Positions 19,582 to 27,516 of a stretch of 46,321 nucleotides of DNA are shown here, in pieces. The stretch comes from Anaerococcus hydrogenalis DSM 7454. Lineage in GTDB: Bacteria; Bacillota; Clostridia; Tissierellales; Peptoniphilaceae. The translations under genes were made by a program, and so were the position numbers. Position 1 is the first letter of the stretch. Each line of letters begins with the position of its first letter. The DNA lies in NCBI RefSeq assembly GCF_000173355.1, contig NZ_ABXA01000043.1, positions 120,001 through 166,321 on the forward strand. Reading direction: 5' to 3'. The notes under the pieces were generated by a model. It did no database searches and was not told the DNA's origin. It was given only the letters and a program-made list of their open reading frames with translations.

Positions 19582-19778
19582 CAGAGCGTAGACAAACCCT
19601 CAAGCACGAATATCTGACTTCAAAAATTGCTGATTTCTAAATTTTAAAATTCTAAAATCGCAAACTCGCTAACGCTCAAACAGTGCGATTTTTGACGAAT
19701 TTTTAAATTTGAAATCAAATCAATTTTTTACGTATGATATTCTTAGCAAGAGGATTTGTATACTTTGTCAACAGTCTG
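19582..19778 (-). mobile_element. Hairpin MITE-like element, copy A
   Basis: A 197-bp element. Read on the minus strand it begins CAGACTGTTGACAAAGTA and ends TTTGTCTACGCTCTG, the same ends as the element at 45858-46028. The two ends are imperfect inverted repeats of each other (12 of 15 bases). The interior folds into a long hairpin (AAAATCGCA with TGCGATTTTT, plus outer arms). It encodes nothing. It sits between metF and the hydrolase gene. AATTATTATTTATATAATA occurs on both sides (19558-19576 and 19779-19797), the left copy separated from the element by five bases. Confidence 0.72.
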
Positions 19779-19797
19779 AATTATTATTTATATAATA
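19779..19797 (+). repeat. Right direct repeat flanking element A
   Basis: Second copy of the 19-bp sequence, directly adjacent to the element end CAGTCTG. Confidence 0.7.
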
Positions 19798-19825
19798 ATA
19801 ATGGTTTTTTATAGAAGGTGATAGT

Positions 19826-20713
19826 ATGAAAATAGAAAAAGTAAAATTAGAAAACGGTGAAACTATAGCCTATAGGCATGTAGGTAAAGGAGAAAATAAG
19901 GTGATTTTAATTCATGGCTTCCAATCATCTTCCCAATTTTTTTGAAGATTTGTTGGAAAGTCTTGATGAAAATATTGAACTTTTTGCCCCGGATTTAATT
20001 GGCTATGGGGAAAGCTCTTATGAAAATAAGCACAAGGAAATGGCAGATTGGGCCAAAGATTTAAAATATTTTTCTCAAAAATTAAATTTAAAAAATTTTA
20101 GCCTAGCTGGTTGGTCCTTGGGAGGACTTGTTGCTATGGAGTTTGCTGGTCTTTATCCTGATTTGATAAAGAATTTGATTTTGATAGCCTCTGTTGGTGT
20201 TAAGGGATTTATAATGCCAAAAGATAAACAGGCGAAAGATGATGATAGTAAGTTAAAACTTCCTAATTTTTAAAAAATTTTAATATAAAACACGACCATT
20301 CTTTTACAGTTCCGATTTTAAATGGAATAAAAGATAAGGATATAGATTTTTTTGAAGACTTGTTTAAGCAAACTATATATAATGTAAATAATCCGAATCC
20401 TGACGATTTGAGAAAAATGGCAGAAGATTTTTTGAAACAAAGGTGTTTTTTGGAATCTCTTTTAGCTATGGTTACATATAATAATACAAATAAGGGTGGA
20501 AGTGGACTTATTGAAAAAATAGATAAAAAAGTCACTTGGATTCATGGAGATAAGGACATGGTAGTTCCAATCGATGATGCTATTGAAAGTATAGGATATT
20601 TTCCAAATAAGGTGGACTTTATAAAATTTGATAATTCTGGTCATGCTATTTTTGTTGATGAAAAAGAAAAGTTTATAAAAATATTTGAAGATTTGGTGAA
20701 AAATGAAAATTAA
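19826..20713 (+). CDS. Alpha/beta hydrolase (two frameshifts as assembled)
   Basis: About 295 residues after correction. ATG 19826 follows GAAGGTG. The first break is a T run of seven (19937-19943) where six would read HGFQSSSQFFEDLLE. The second is at the T5-A6 tract 20267-20277, where one added base joins LPNF to LKNFNIKHDHSF. The two changes cancel in length. Catalytic features: nucleophile elbow GWSLGG, Asp in HGDKDMVVP, His in NSGHAIF. The MhpC/esterase class is clear; the substrate is not. The following DUF1294 gene overlaps it by 11 bases. Confidence 0.78.
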
Positions 20714-20966
20714 AATAATTTATTTTATTATAATTTCTATAATCTCACTTATATTGACAATTTATGATAAAATAGCCTCTAAAAAGTTTAAGAGAAATAG
20801 AATTAGGGAAAATGTACTTTTATTTTTTGCTTTTATTGGTGGAAGTCTTTCTATGTATATTACTATGAGACTCATTAAACACAAAACCTGCCACAAAAAA
20901 TTTATGATTTCTCTTCCTATTATAATAATTTGTCAGTTATTTATAATATTTTATATATTTCGTTGA
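20703..20966 (+). CDS. DUF1294 membrane protein
   Basis: 87 residues with three membrane helices. The pattern DKIASKKFKRNRIRE, then FAFIGGS and the HKTCHKKF tail matches DUF1294, a family of small membrane proteins without an assigned role. The start lies inside the end of the hydrolase gene, so the two are probably co-expressed. Confidence 0.75.
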   Translation: MKIKIIYFIIISIISLILTIYDKIASKKFKRNRIRENVLLFFAFIGGSLSMYITMRLIKHKTCHKKFMISLPIIIICQLFIIFYIFR

Positions 20967-21021
20967 TTTTTTGTTAGATTTCTTATAAAATTAGAGGTAA
21001 ATAAAGAAAAAAGGATGGAAG

Positions 21022-21819
21022 ATGGAAAATATAAACAGTAATTTTAATAAGAAAGTAAAGGCTGCTTGCAATAAGAAGGAAGATTTATTTGACTCAAGTA
21101 TATTAAAATATATTTTTAGGTCAGCCCTTGCAGGAATTTTTCTTACTTTAACAACCCTTGCAGGTTTAATAGCAGCAGATCATTTATCAGGACTAAGTCC
21201 TGTTATGGCAAAGCCAGCTTTTGCAGGAATTTTTGCAATTGGTCTTTGTTATGTTTTGTTTTTAAATGCAGAACTTGCAACAGGAAATATGATGTTTTTG
21301 ACAGCAGGAGTTTATAATAAATATATTAGTTTAAAAAAGGCTATTATTATTTTATTAGTTTGTACTCTTGGAAATTTAATCGGAGCATATTTGGTTTCAT
21401 TTGTGACAAGTCTTACTTCAGCAATAAATGCCTTTGATGCCAATAGTTTTCTAACAAGTCTTGTTAGTGCAAAATTAGATAAGACAAGTATGGATATTTT
21501 ATTTGCAGGATTGTTGGCAAATGTATTTGTAAATTTGGCGGTTTTATCATTTGTACTTGTAGAAAATCAAGCTTTCAAAGGATTTTTGATAATGAGTGCT
21601 GTATTTATGTTTGTATATATAGGACTTGAGCACGTTGTGGCAAATTTTGGATTATTTTCTCTAGTACAATTTTCTGGAAATATGAAAGAAAATTTCACCT
21701 TGGCAAATGTACTTAGACAATGGATATTTGCATTTTTAGGAAACTATCTTGGTGGAGGAATTTGTATAGGCCTATTATATGCTTGGCTAAACGATACTAA
21801 ATCTAAATTTGTTGATTAA
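21022..21819 (+). CDS. Formate/nitrite transporter (FNT) family channel
   Basis: 265 residues with six membrane helices. Paired re-entrant segments typical of FNT channels are visible (LNAELATGNMM around residue 85 and the LVENQ..G region around 190), and it ends with the GNYLGGGICIGLL helix. FNT pentamers move small monocarboxylates such as formate, nitrite or lactate. In a fermentative anaerobe with ldh 700 bases downstream, formate or lactate export is plausible, but the sequence does not decide. AAAGGATGGAAG precedes the start. Confidence 0.85.
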   Translation: MENINSNFNKKVKAACNKKEDLFDSSILKYIFRSALAGIFLTLTTLAGLIAADHLSGLSPVMAKPAFAGIFAIGLCYVLFLNAELATGNMMFLTAGVYNKYISLKKAIIILLVCTLGNLIGAYLVSFVTSLTSAINAFDANSFLTSLVSAKLDKTSMDILFAGLLANVFVNLAVLSFVLVENQAFKGFLIMSAVFMFVYIGLEHVVANFGLFSLVQFSGNMKENFTLANVLRQWIFAFLGNYLGGGICIGLLYAWLNDTKSKFVD

Positions 21820-21833
21820 TAAAAATATTTTAC

Positions 21834-21860
21834 AAAGCGGCAAGAGATATTGCCGCTTTT
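21834..21860 (+). terminator. Terminator of the FNT gene
   Basis: AAAGCGGCAA (21834-21843) pairs perfectly with TTGCCGCTTT (21850-21859), followed by T. Confidence 0.88.
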
Positions 21861-21907
21861 AAATTTGAAAAAAGGGTAAGTATAGAAAAGTGGCAAAGGA
21901 GAAGATT

Positions 21908-22434
21908 ATGAAAGAATACGTAGATTTATATGATAATTTTAGAAATAAAACTGGAAAAGTTATAGAAAGAAGAGATATAGTTCCTAAGGGCTTATTCAGA
22001 CTTATTATTCACGTTTTGATATTTGACAAAAAGGGAAGGTTATTAATTCAAAAAAGAACAAAAAGCAAAAGATCTTGGCCTGATAAGTGGGATTTAACAG
22101 TTTCAGGAGCTGTATCAAGTGGGGAGACTTCTCAAATTTCTGCATCAAGAGAATTATTTGAAGAGCTTGGTATAAAATATGATTTTTCTAATTCTTATCC
22201 AAATATCTCAATAAATACTGGCTTTAGGATTGACGATGTTTATATCATAAAAAATAAGGATATCAACTTAAAAAATTAAAACTACAAGAAGAAGAAGTTT
22301 CTGATGCCAAGTTTGTAAATTTAAAGCAATTATTAGAAATTATCGATAGGGGAGAATTTGTTCCTTACCAAAAAGATTACATTAATTTATTATTTTATTT
22401 AAGAGATAATACAAATTTATTTGAAAATTATTAA
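21908..22434 (+). CDS. NUDIX hydrolase (frameshifted as assembled)
   Basis: About 175 residues after correction. The NUDIX box is complete: GAVSSGETSQISASRELFEE with LGI. The layout (leading EYVDLYDNFRNKTGKVIERRD, then FDKKGRLLIQKR) resembles the isopentenyl-diphosphate isomerase-like/YfcD subgroup, which act on nucleotide or other diphosphates. ATG 21908 follows AAAGGAG; an in-frame GTG at 21890 has no site. The frame stops early after DINLKN, because the A run at 22270-22275 has six bases; seven give NLKKLKLQEEEVSDAKFVNL and continue to 22434. Confidence 0.8.
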
Positions 22435-22440
22435 TATCAA

Positions 22441-22470
22441 TTATCATTTTCCTTTAAAAAGGTGTATAAT
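22441..22470 (+). promoter_or_regulatory. Putative ldh promoter
   Basis: TTATCA (22441-22446), an 18-base spacer, then TATAAT (22465-22470), 50 bases before the ldh start. Confidence 0.5.
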
Positions 22471-22520
22471 AATATAGAATTCATAGTAAAAGACTAGGAA
22501 TAAATTTTAAAGGAGGAAAA

Positions 22521-23460
22521 ATGAAAGACAGTAAAGTAATTTTAGTAGGCGATGGAGCTGTAGGAAGTTCTTTTGCTTATGCTTCTACAATTCTTGGTAT
22601 TGGAAGAGAATTGGGAATAATTGATATAAATGAAAAAAAAGGCTGAGGGAGATGCAATGGATCTTTCTGATGTTCTTTCTTTTACAAATCCGAAACAAAT
22701 TTACAAGGCAGATTACAGTGATTGTAAGGATGCAGAAGTGGTAGTTATTACTGCTGGAATTCCACAAAAATCTGGTGAATCTAGGCTTGATTTAATAGAA
22801 AAAAATCTTAAAATTTTTAAAGATATGATTGGACAAATCGTAGATAGTGGTTTTGATGGAATATTTTTGGTTGCATCAAATCCAGTTGACATTTTAACAT
22901 ATGCAACTTGGAAGTATTCAAATTTCCCGGCAAATAAAGTTATAGGAACAGGTACAACTCTTGATTCTTCAAGGTTTAAAAAAGAAATTGCAAATTTAAT
23001 TGGAATTGATCCAAGAAGTGTCGAAGCATTTATAATGGGAGAACATGGAGATAGTGAATTTCCAGTTTGGTCTCACACAAATGTTGGTGGTATGCCTTTA
23101 TATGAATGGGTAAAAATGCATAGCGAAACTGATGAAAAGGAACTTTTGGATACATTTGATAAGGTAAAAAATGCAGCTTATGAAATAATTGATAAAAAAG
23201 GTGCAACTTTTTATGGAATAGGCATGGCCCTTGCAAGAATAGTTGAAGCAATTATTAACGATCAAAATTCTGTATTTTCAACATCATCATATCTTGATGG
23301 AGAATATGGTCTAAATGATATTTATATCGGAGTCCCATCAGTTATAGGAAAAGATGGGGTGAAATGGGTTTTGGAAGTTCCACTTACAGATACAGAAAAT
23401 GAAAGAATGCAAGCAAGTGCCAAAACTTTAAAAGAAATAATCGATAAATCAAACTTATAA
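22521..23460 (+). CDS. ldh: L-lactate dehydrogenase (frameshifted as assembled)
   Basis: 312 residues after correction. It reduces pyruvate to L-lactate with NADH. ATG 22521 follows AGGAGG and begins [20 protein letters not shown], the NAD-binding loop. The A run at 22633-22640 has eight bases where seven would read [15 protein letters not shown]; without correction the Rossmann start is cut off and a false start appears at 22630. Gln in [12 protein letters not shown] indicates lactate rather than malate, and the active-site His is in [12 protein letters not shown]. Confidence 0.93.
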
Positions 23461-23466
23461 AAAATT

Positions 23467-23494
23467 ACTGTCACAAATTTTGTGGCAGTTTTTT
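23467..23494 (+). terminator. Terminator of ldh
   Basis: ACTGTCACAAA (23467-23477) pairs with TTTGTGGCAGT (23479-23489), one G-T pair, followed by T. The loop is very short, so the inner pairs probably open. Confidence 0.8.
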
Positions 23495-23542
23495 ATTTAT
23501 GGGTATATTATTTAAATACAATATTAAAAGGTGGAGATAAAT

Positions 23543-23848
23543 ATGGCAGATATAAAAAAAATTAAGGAAATGGAAGAAATTTTAAATAAGAATTCTAAGG
23601 CTGTTGAAGAGTTTAGAAAAGCTTTAGAAAAATTTAAAAAAAGTCAAAAAGATTTCAAGAAACTTTCTGATTATTATTCATCACAAGAGTATATGGATGA
23701 TTTGGACCAATCAAACCAAGGAAAAATTGACCCAGAAATAAGTCAGGGAATTTTTTCAGAAGATTTAGTTTATGATTTACTAGGTGATAATTATTATTTG
23801 GCAGTAGATATGCTTGAACTTGCGACTAAGATAATTAAAAATAATTAA
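23543..23848 (+). CDS. DUF4298 family small protein
   Basis: 101 residues, acidic and largely helical: a charged coiled-coil-like start (KKIKEMEEILNKNSKAVEEF), then the YYSSQEYMDDLD block and a C-terminal LLGDNYYLAVDMLELA helix. This matches DUF4298, found in Firmicutes, with no assigned function. GGTGGAG precedes ATG 23543. It is cytosolic, with no signal or membrane segment. It is a single gene ending in a bidirectional terminator. Confidence 0.75.
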   Translation: MADIKKIKEMEEILNKNSKAVEEFRKALEKFKKSQKDFKKLSDYYSSQEYMDDLDQSNQGKIDPEISQGIFSEDLVYDLLGDNYYLAVDMLELATKIIKNN

Positions 23849-23856
23849 TTTTAAAA

Positions 23857-23884
23857 ATCCCTCAGCATTTATTTGCTGAGGGAT
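23857..23884. terminator. Bidirectional terminator
   Basis: ATCCCTCAGCA (23857-23867) pairs perfectly with TGCTGAGGGAT (23874-23884) between convergent genes. Confidence 0.88.
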
Positions 23885-23888
23885 AATT

Positions 23889-24626
23889 TTATTTTCTTCT
23901 AACAGCCCTAACAATTGCTGAAACCAAAACAATTGACATAATAGCTTCTGGAAGACCATTTGTAATTATTGCTCCAAAAATTGTGCTTCTTGCAGCATCT
24001 ACTGAAATTCCTAGGGCTTTTACATATTTTTCTGCATAAAATAAATAAATAAAACCCATTACAAAAAGTGTATTAGTCATAGTTCCAACAAAGGATGCTA
24101 TGGAAACTGATAGGTTTGAATTTTTATTTTTGTAAGTTAAAAAAAGCATTGAAATTGCTATAATTGTAATAATTATAGATAAGACAATTTGATAAATTTT
24201 TGCCTTATTTGTGAAATTATAAAATACTAAATAAATCAAAAATCCTGTTAGAATTGTCCACAAAATTAAGGAAATTTTTCTGATTTTCTCATTGTTTTTA
24301 TCTTTTAATCCCTTAAAAGTAAGTCCTGCAAAAATTCCTATTAAAATTCTTGGCAAAACGGAAACAATAGGATTATAAAATACAAATGAAATTGGACCTG
24401 GCCTAAGCATTGCATTGGCAATTGATGAAAGTCCAAAAATAAATCCTACAAGCCCACCAACTAAAGGGCCTTCTAAAATTGCTGCTATAATTACTGGAAT
24501 GTGCATGGTGGTTATATTAATTAAACCTAAGGGAATATATCCCATTGGAGTCAATCCTAAAACTATAGTAATAGCTCCAAGCATTGCAACAGTAACCATT
24601 TTACGTGTTTTTTCTTTATTATTCAT
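23889..24626 (-). CDS. ECF transporter S component
   Basis: 245 residues with about six membrane helices. The sequence TPMGYIPLGLINITTMHIPV followed by a Gly-rich EGPLVGGLVGFIFGLSS is typical of the substrate-binding S component of energy-coupling factor vitamin transporters (PF12822 type). The vitamin is not certain; pantothenate or another hydroxymethyl-pyrimidine-like substrate are the nearest resemblances by eye. No A or T component lies nearby, as is usual for group II systems. AGGAGG precedes the start. Confidence 0.78.
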   Translation of the reverse strand: MNNKEKTRKMVTVAMLGAITIVLGLTPMGYIPLGLINITTMHIPVIIAAILEGPLVGGLVGFIFGLSSIANAMLRPGPISFVFYNPIVSVLPRILIGIFAGLTFKGLKDKNNEKIRKISLILWTILTGFLIYLVFYNFTNKAKIYQIVLSIIITIIAISMLFLTYKNKNSNLSVSIASFVGTMTNTLFVMGFIYLFYAEKYVKALGISVDAARSTIFGAIITNGLPEAIMSIVLVSAIVRAVRRK

Positions 24627-24746
24627 ATTACCTCCTGATACAACTCCTAATGGATGTCGTTCATATTCTATTAATATTATATGATAAAAAAAATAAATGT
24701 CTAAAAAATAACCTAAAAATTTAAAATTGGAAATACAAAAAAGTAT

Positions 24747-24775
24747 AAAAAAAACGTAGATAGAAATCTACGTTT
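24747..24775 (-). terminator. Terminator after tRNA-Lys
   Basis: Read on the minus strand, AAACGTAGAT pairs with ATCTACGTTT, followed by a T run, just downstream of the tRNA. Confidence 0.85.
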
Positions 24776-24781
24776 AAAAAT

Positions 24782-24857
24782 TGGTGCGCCATCAGGGATT
24801 CGAACCCTGGACACCCTGATTAAGAGTCAGGTGCTCTACCAACTGAGCTAATGGCAC
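24782..24857 (-). tRNA. tRNA-Lys (CTT)
   Basis: 76-base cloverleaf with encoded CCA. The acceptor arm GTGCCAT pairs with ATGGCGC (one G-T). The anticodon stem CCTGA/TCAGG holds the loop CTCTTAA, giving anticodon CTT. The T loop GTTCGAATCC is standard. Confidence 0.96.
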
Positions 24858-24913
24858 TAACTTGCTGACTTATTTATAATACCATTGAAAAATAAATTTG
24901 TCAACAATTTTTT

Positions 24914-25807
24914 TTATTTGCTAAATGCCCAGACATTTGCTATTTGATCTTTAATATCTTCATAAGGCCATTTGATTTTAGTATTTTTAATAGAATTTGG
25001 GTCATTTATTAATAATTTCCCATCATCATAAGAATCAATTACCATAATATGTCCAGCTGTTGTAAAATAACCATGGCGAACAGAAACTATTAAGGGTCCC
25101 TTTTTAAGGGCGTTTTTAATTTCTTTTTCGTCGTTTTTAATCTCTTTAACATTGATGCCGTACTTATCAGATTCAGCTTTAAAAAAACTCCAAGCAATTC
25201 CTTCGTGGGTCATATAATTTTTTGCATCTTGGGCAATTATCCTAGGATTAATATTTTTATCATTTAAAAGTCTAGATAAAACCATGGACATAGAAGTTGG
25301 CCCACATCCAGAAATTCCAATGGTTTCACTTTCAATAATTTTATCATAGGCCCACCTGTCATCCCATTGAACGTAATAGGGGGTTTTTCTACCAAGATTT
25401 ATACTTTGACCTTCAAAAAAATTAAAGTTTGTCTTGCCATGATTTAGATTATAAATAAAATTAACGGTATCTGTATCATTTCCAATTAAAACTTTTTCGA
25501 TATGATTAAGCTTATCGAAATTTTTTAAGGCCCATTCTAATTTCTTATTTTTATGAATATTTTTATTTATATAAGATTTGAGCTCATTTTCATCAGTAGT
25601 TCTTATTTTCGCCTGGTAATTATTTTTATCATTCATAATAGAAACCATATTAGCCTTGGCATTTTGATCAACTTTTATATGTTTTTGTGTGATTTTTTCT
25701 ACGTCTCTTAATGTATTAGAAAAATCTTCATTTTTTATTTGACTTTCGTCCTTACCACAAGAAGTCAGCGTAAAAATAAAGATTAATGTTAAAATAATTT
25801 TTTTCAT
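24914..25807 (-). CDS. C39-like peptidase lipoprotein
   Basis: 297 residues. The signal peptide ends in the lipobox LTSC, so the mature protein is membrane-anchored outside the cell. The C-terminal half is a papain-like C39-type domain: Cys in SGCGPTSMSMVL, His in AGHIMVIDSY, and Asn/Asp in LLINDPNS. Bacterial relatives are annotated as C39 family or bacteriocin-processing-like peptidases, but no ABC transporter is fused or nearby, so a bacteriocin role is not indicated. The start at 25807 follows AAAGGTG; an in-frame ATG seven codons upstream has no site. Confidence 0.8.
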   Translation of the reverse strand: MKKIILTLIFIFTLTSCGKDESQIKNEDFSNTLRDVEKITQKHIKVDQNAKANMVSIMNDKNNYQAKIRTTDENELKSYINKNIHKNKKLEWALKNFDKLNHIEKVLIGNDTDTVNFIYNLNHGKTNFNFFEGQSINLGRKTPYYVQWDDRWAYDKIIESETIGISGCGPTSMSMVLSRLLNDKNINPRIIAQDAKNYMTHEGIAWSFFKAESDKYGINVKEIKNDEKEIKNALKKGPLIVSVRHGYFTTAGHIMVIDSYDDGKLLINDPNSIKNTKIKWPYEDIKDQIANVWAFSK

Positions 25808-25899
25808 TGATTCACCTTTTCTTATCAATTATTATATCAGAAAATTAAAAATCTATTAATTTAAATTTTATAAAAAAATCATCTTATATTTTTGTTTTT

Positions 25900-25927
25900 T
25901 TGTCAAAAATATAATTTATGCTATAAT
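25900..25927 (+). promoter_or_regulatory. Extended -10 promoter of queT
   Basis: TTGTCA (25900-25905), a 16-base spacer and TGC-TATAAT (-10 at 25922-25927). The transcript should start near 25934, at the first pair of the riboswitch stem. Confidence 0.78.
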
Positions 25928-25933
25928 ATCAAA

Positions 25934-25976
25934 AGGATGTTTACTTGGGACCCATCCGAAAAAAAATCAAGGAGGT
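25934..25976 (+). ncRNA. preQ1-type riboswitch over the queT ribosome site
   Basis: Stem GGATG (25935-25939) with CATCC (25953-25957), a 13-base loop, then an A-rich tail running into AAGGAGG. The loop's CTTGG (25944-25948) can pair with TCAAG (25967-25971) to form a pseudoknot that covers the start of the Shine-Dalgarno sequence. Size and layout match class I preQ1 riboswitches, which usually precede queuosine-precursor genes. Identified by eye. Confidence 0.68.
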
Positions 25977-25980
25977 ATAT

Positions 25981-26481
25981 ATGTCTGATCAAAGATATAA
26001 TTTTAAAGATACGAATTTTTTAGTTAAATCGGCTGTAGTTGCGGCCTTATATGCTGTAATTACATTGATGCTCCCATCACTAGCCTATGGTCCAATCCAG
26101 TTAAGGTTAAGTGAAATTATGGTTTTATTGGTATTTTATAATAGAAGATTTATACCAGGACTTTTATTGGGATGTTTTTTAGCTAATTTCGCATCAGATA
26201 TTGCAGTATTTGATGTGATTTTTGGAACTTTTGCTTCATTTTTGGCATTTTCCTTAATTATTAGACAAAAAAATTTATTTATAGCATCATTATTTCCGGT
26301 TTTATTTATGTTTATACCAGCTATAGGTACATACTTACTATTAGATTCATCAACTGCATTTATAATAATGCTAGTTCAATTTATGATTTCTGAATTTATA
26401 GTTGTATCTGTAATTGGTTTTATTATTTTTAAAATTCTTGAAAGAAATAGTGGCTTTATGAATATAATTAAAAATTTTTAA
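25981..26481 (+). CDS. queT: QueT-type queuosine precursor transporter
   Basis: 166 residues with five to six membrane helices. The pattern AALYAVITLMLPSLAYGPIQ and LRLSEIMVLLVFYNRRFIPG is the QueT (COG4708) signature: an ECF S component for the queuosine precursor preQ1 or preQ0. AAGGAGG directly before ATG 25981 sets the start; the frame is open from 25945 but that would begin inside the riboswitch. It ends at a bidirectional terminator. Confidence 0.88.
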   Translation: MSDQRYNFKDTNFLVKSAVVAALYAVITLMLPSLAYGPIQLRLSEIMVLLVFYNRRFIPGLLLGCFLANFASDIAVFDVIFGTFASFLAFSLIIRQKNLFIASLFPVLFMFIPAIGTYLLLDSSTAFIIMLVQFMISEFIVVSVIGFIIFKILERNSGFMNIIKNF

Positions 26482-26488
26482 ATTTAAA

Positions 26489-26514
26489 AAAAGAGTGCAA
26501 TCAAGCACTCTTTT
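26489..26514. terminator. Bidirectional terminator
   Basis: AAAAGAGTGC (26489-26498) pairs perfectly with GCACTCTTTT (26505-26514) between convergent genes. Confidence 0.88.
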
Positions 26515-26523
26515 AAAATTTAC

Positions 26524-26943
26524 TTATTTTTCTTCTTCATCTTTAGAATTTTTTTCTTTAAATTCTTCTTTTGTTAGTACATCAACAATTTCAGCTTTTA
26601 CAGCTTGAACTTTGATTCCTGTAAGAGAGTTTACTTCTTTTTTAATATTTCTATCTAAAGAAGCAAAAACTTCTTGAGCTTTTTTTCCATATTCAAGGAT
26701 GATTTTTGTGTTTACTACAGCGTTTTTAGCATCATCAACATCAATTGAGATTCCTGATGTATTTTCTCCGTCAGTGAAGTTATCAGCTATTGATGAAAAT
26801 ACATTTTTTTTCAATTCTAAAACACCATCAGTTTTTACTAAAACTTTTTTTGCAATTTTTGCAATTACATTATCATTTATTGTATATTCACTTACTTCAT
26901 TAGCATATTCAGCTTGAACATCTTTGTTTTCAATTTTATCCAT
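26524..26943 (-). CDS. Asp23/Gls24 family envelope stress protein
   Basis: 139 residues. The Asp23/Gls24 core is clear: YTINDNVIAKIAKKVLVKTDGV, then GISIDVDDAKNAVVNTKIIL and the YGKKAQEVFASLDRNIKKEV block. Proteins of this family lie under the membrane and are linked to envelope stress and alkaline tolerance. It ends in an acidic tail (KNSKDEEEK). AAAAGGAG precedes the start. It stands alone, downstream of the copper operon on the same strand. Confidence 0.88.
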   Translation of the reverse strand: MDKIENKDVQAEYANEVSEYTINDNVIAKIAKKVLVKTDGVLELKKNVFSSIADNFTDGENTSGISIDVDDAKNAVVNTKIILEYGKKAQEVFASLDRNIKKEVNSLTGIKVQAVKAEIVDVLTKEEFKEKNSKDEEEK

Positions 26944-27015
26944 TATTTTCTCCTTTTAATTTTTATCTAAATTGATTACTTTATATTATTACCCCAAATG
27001 GTTTGAAACAAACAT

Positions 27016-27289
27016 TTATTTAGATAGCTTTTTTATAATTTGCTCGATTTCCTCAATTTTTTCTTTCCCATCATCTTTACTTCCGTTTTCAACGGCATGA
27101 TAAACACAATGTTCAAGGTGGGAGGAGAGGACATCGGTGTTCACATTTTTTTAATATAGAAATTGATGCCATTAATTGATTTGATATGTCTATGCAATAC
27201 CTATCACTTTCTACCATTTTTATTAGGCCATCAATTTGTCCTTTGACTGTTTTTAATTTTCTTAAAGTTTTATCCTTATCAGCCTTCAT
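27016..27289 (-). CDS. csoR: Copper-sensing repressor CsoR (frameshifted as assembled)
   Basis: 90 residues after correction; an all-helical CsoR/RcnR-type repressor that releases DNA on Cu(I) binding. The metal site Cys-His-Cys is present: Cys in DRYCIDIS, His and Cys in LEHCVYHAV. As assembled the frame fails after SISILKK, because the T run at 27146-27152 (A on the coding strand) has seven bases; six give LKNVNTDVLSSHLEHC. Its ATG overlaps the TAA before it by one base, so it is coupled to the copper gene upstream. A matching operator lies before copA. Confidence 0.88.
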
Positions 27290-27516
27290 TATTTGTACTC
27301 TATACCAACAAATTCATATCCAGCATCATTGATTTTATCAGCTATTTCTTTTTCATCAATTGATCCAAAAAATTCAACATTTGCAAGCTTTTCATCTAAA
27401 TTTACTTCAGCATTTTCAATTCCTGCAATTGATTTTAGTGTTTCTTCTACACGATTTTTGCAGTGGTTACAGCTCATATTGTTAACTTTTACTATCATTT
27501 TGTTTAATTCTTTCAT
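27289..27516 (-). CDS. copZ: CopZ-like copper chaperone (fused to copA as assembled)
   Basis: A 75-residue heavy-metal-associated domain with the Cu(I) site MSCNHC. It has its own ribosome site and start (AAAAAGGAGAATAAA then ATG at 27516-27514). As assembled it is in frame with copA. If the A run on the coding strand (27527-27532) had seven bases instead of six, copA would stop at TAA one base before this ATG, the usual layout of separate copA and copZ. Separate expression is therefore likely, with or without fusion. It delivers Cu(I) to the pump and repressor. Confidence 0.7.
   Translation of the reverse strand: MKELNKMIVKVNNMSCNHCKNRVEETLKSIAGIENAEVNLDEKLANVEFFGSIDEKEIADKINDAGYEFVGIEYK

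Noticed and set aside
22630-23460. ATG at 22630 as the start of lactate dehydrogenase
   Set aside because: It is created by the A-run error. The true start at 22521 has AGGAGG and encodes the NAD-binding loop, without which the enzyme cannot work.
24914-25807. Bacteriocin maturation peptidase
   Set aside because: The domain is C39-like, but there is no ABC transporter and no small double-glycine precursor gene nearby.
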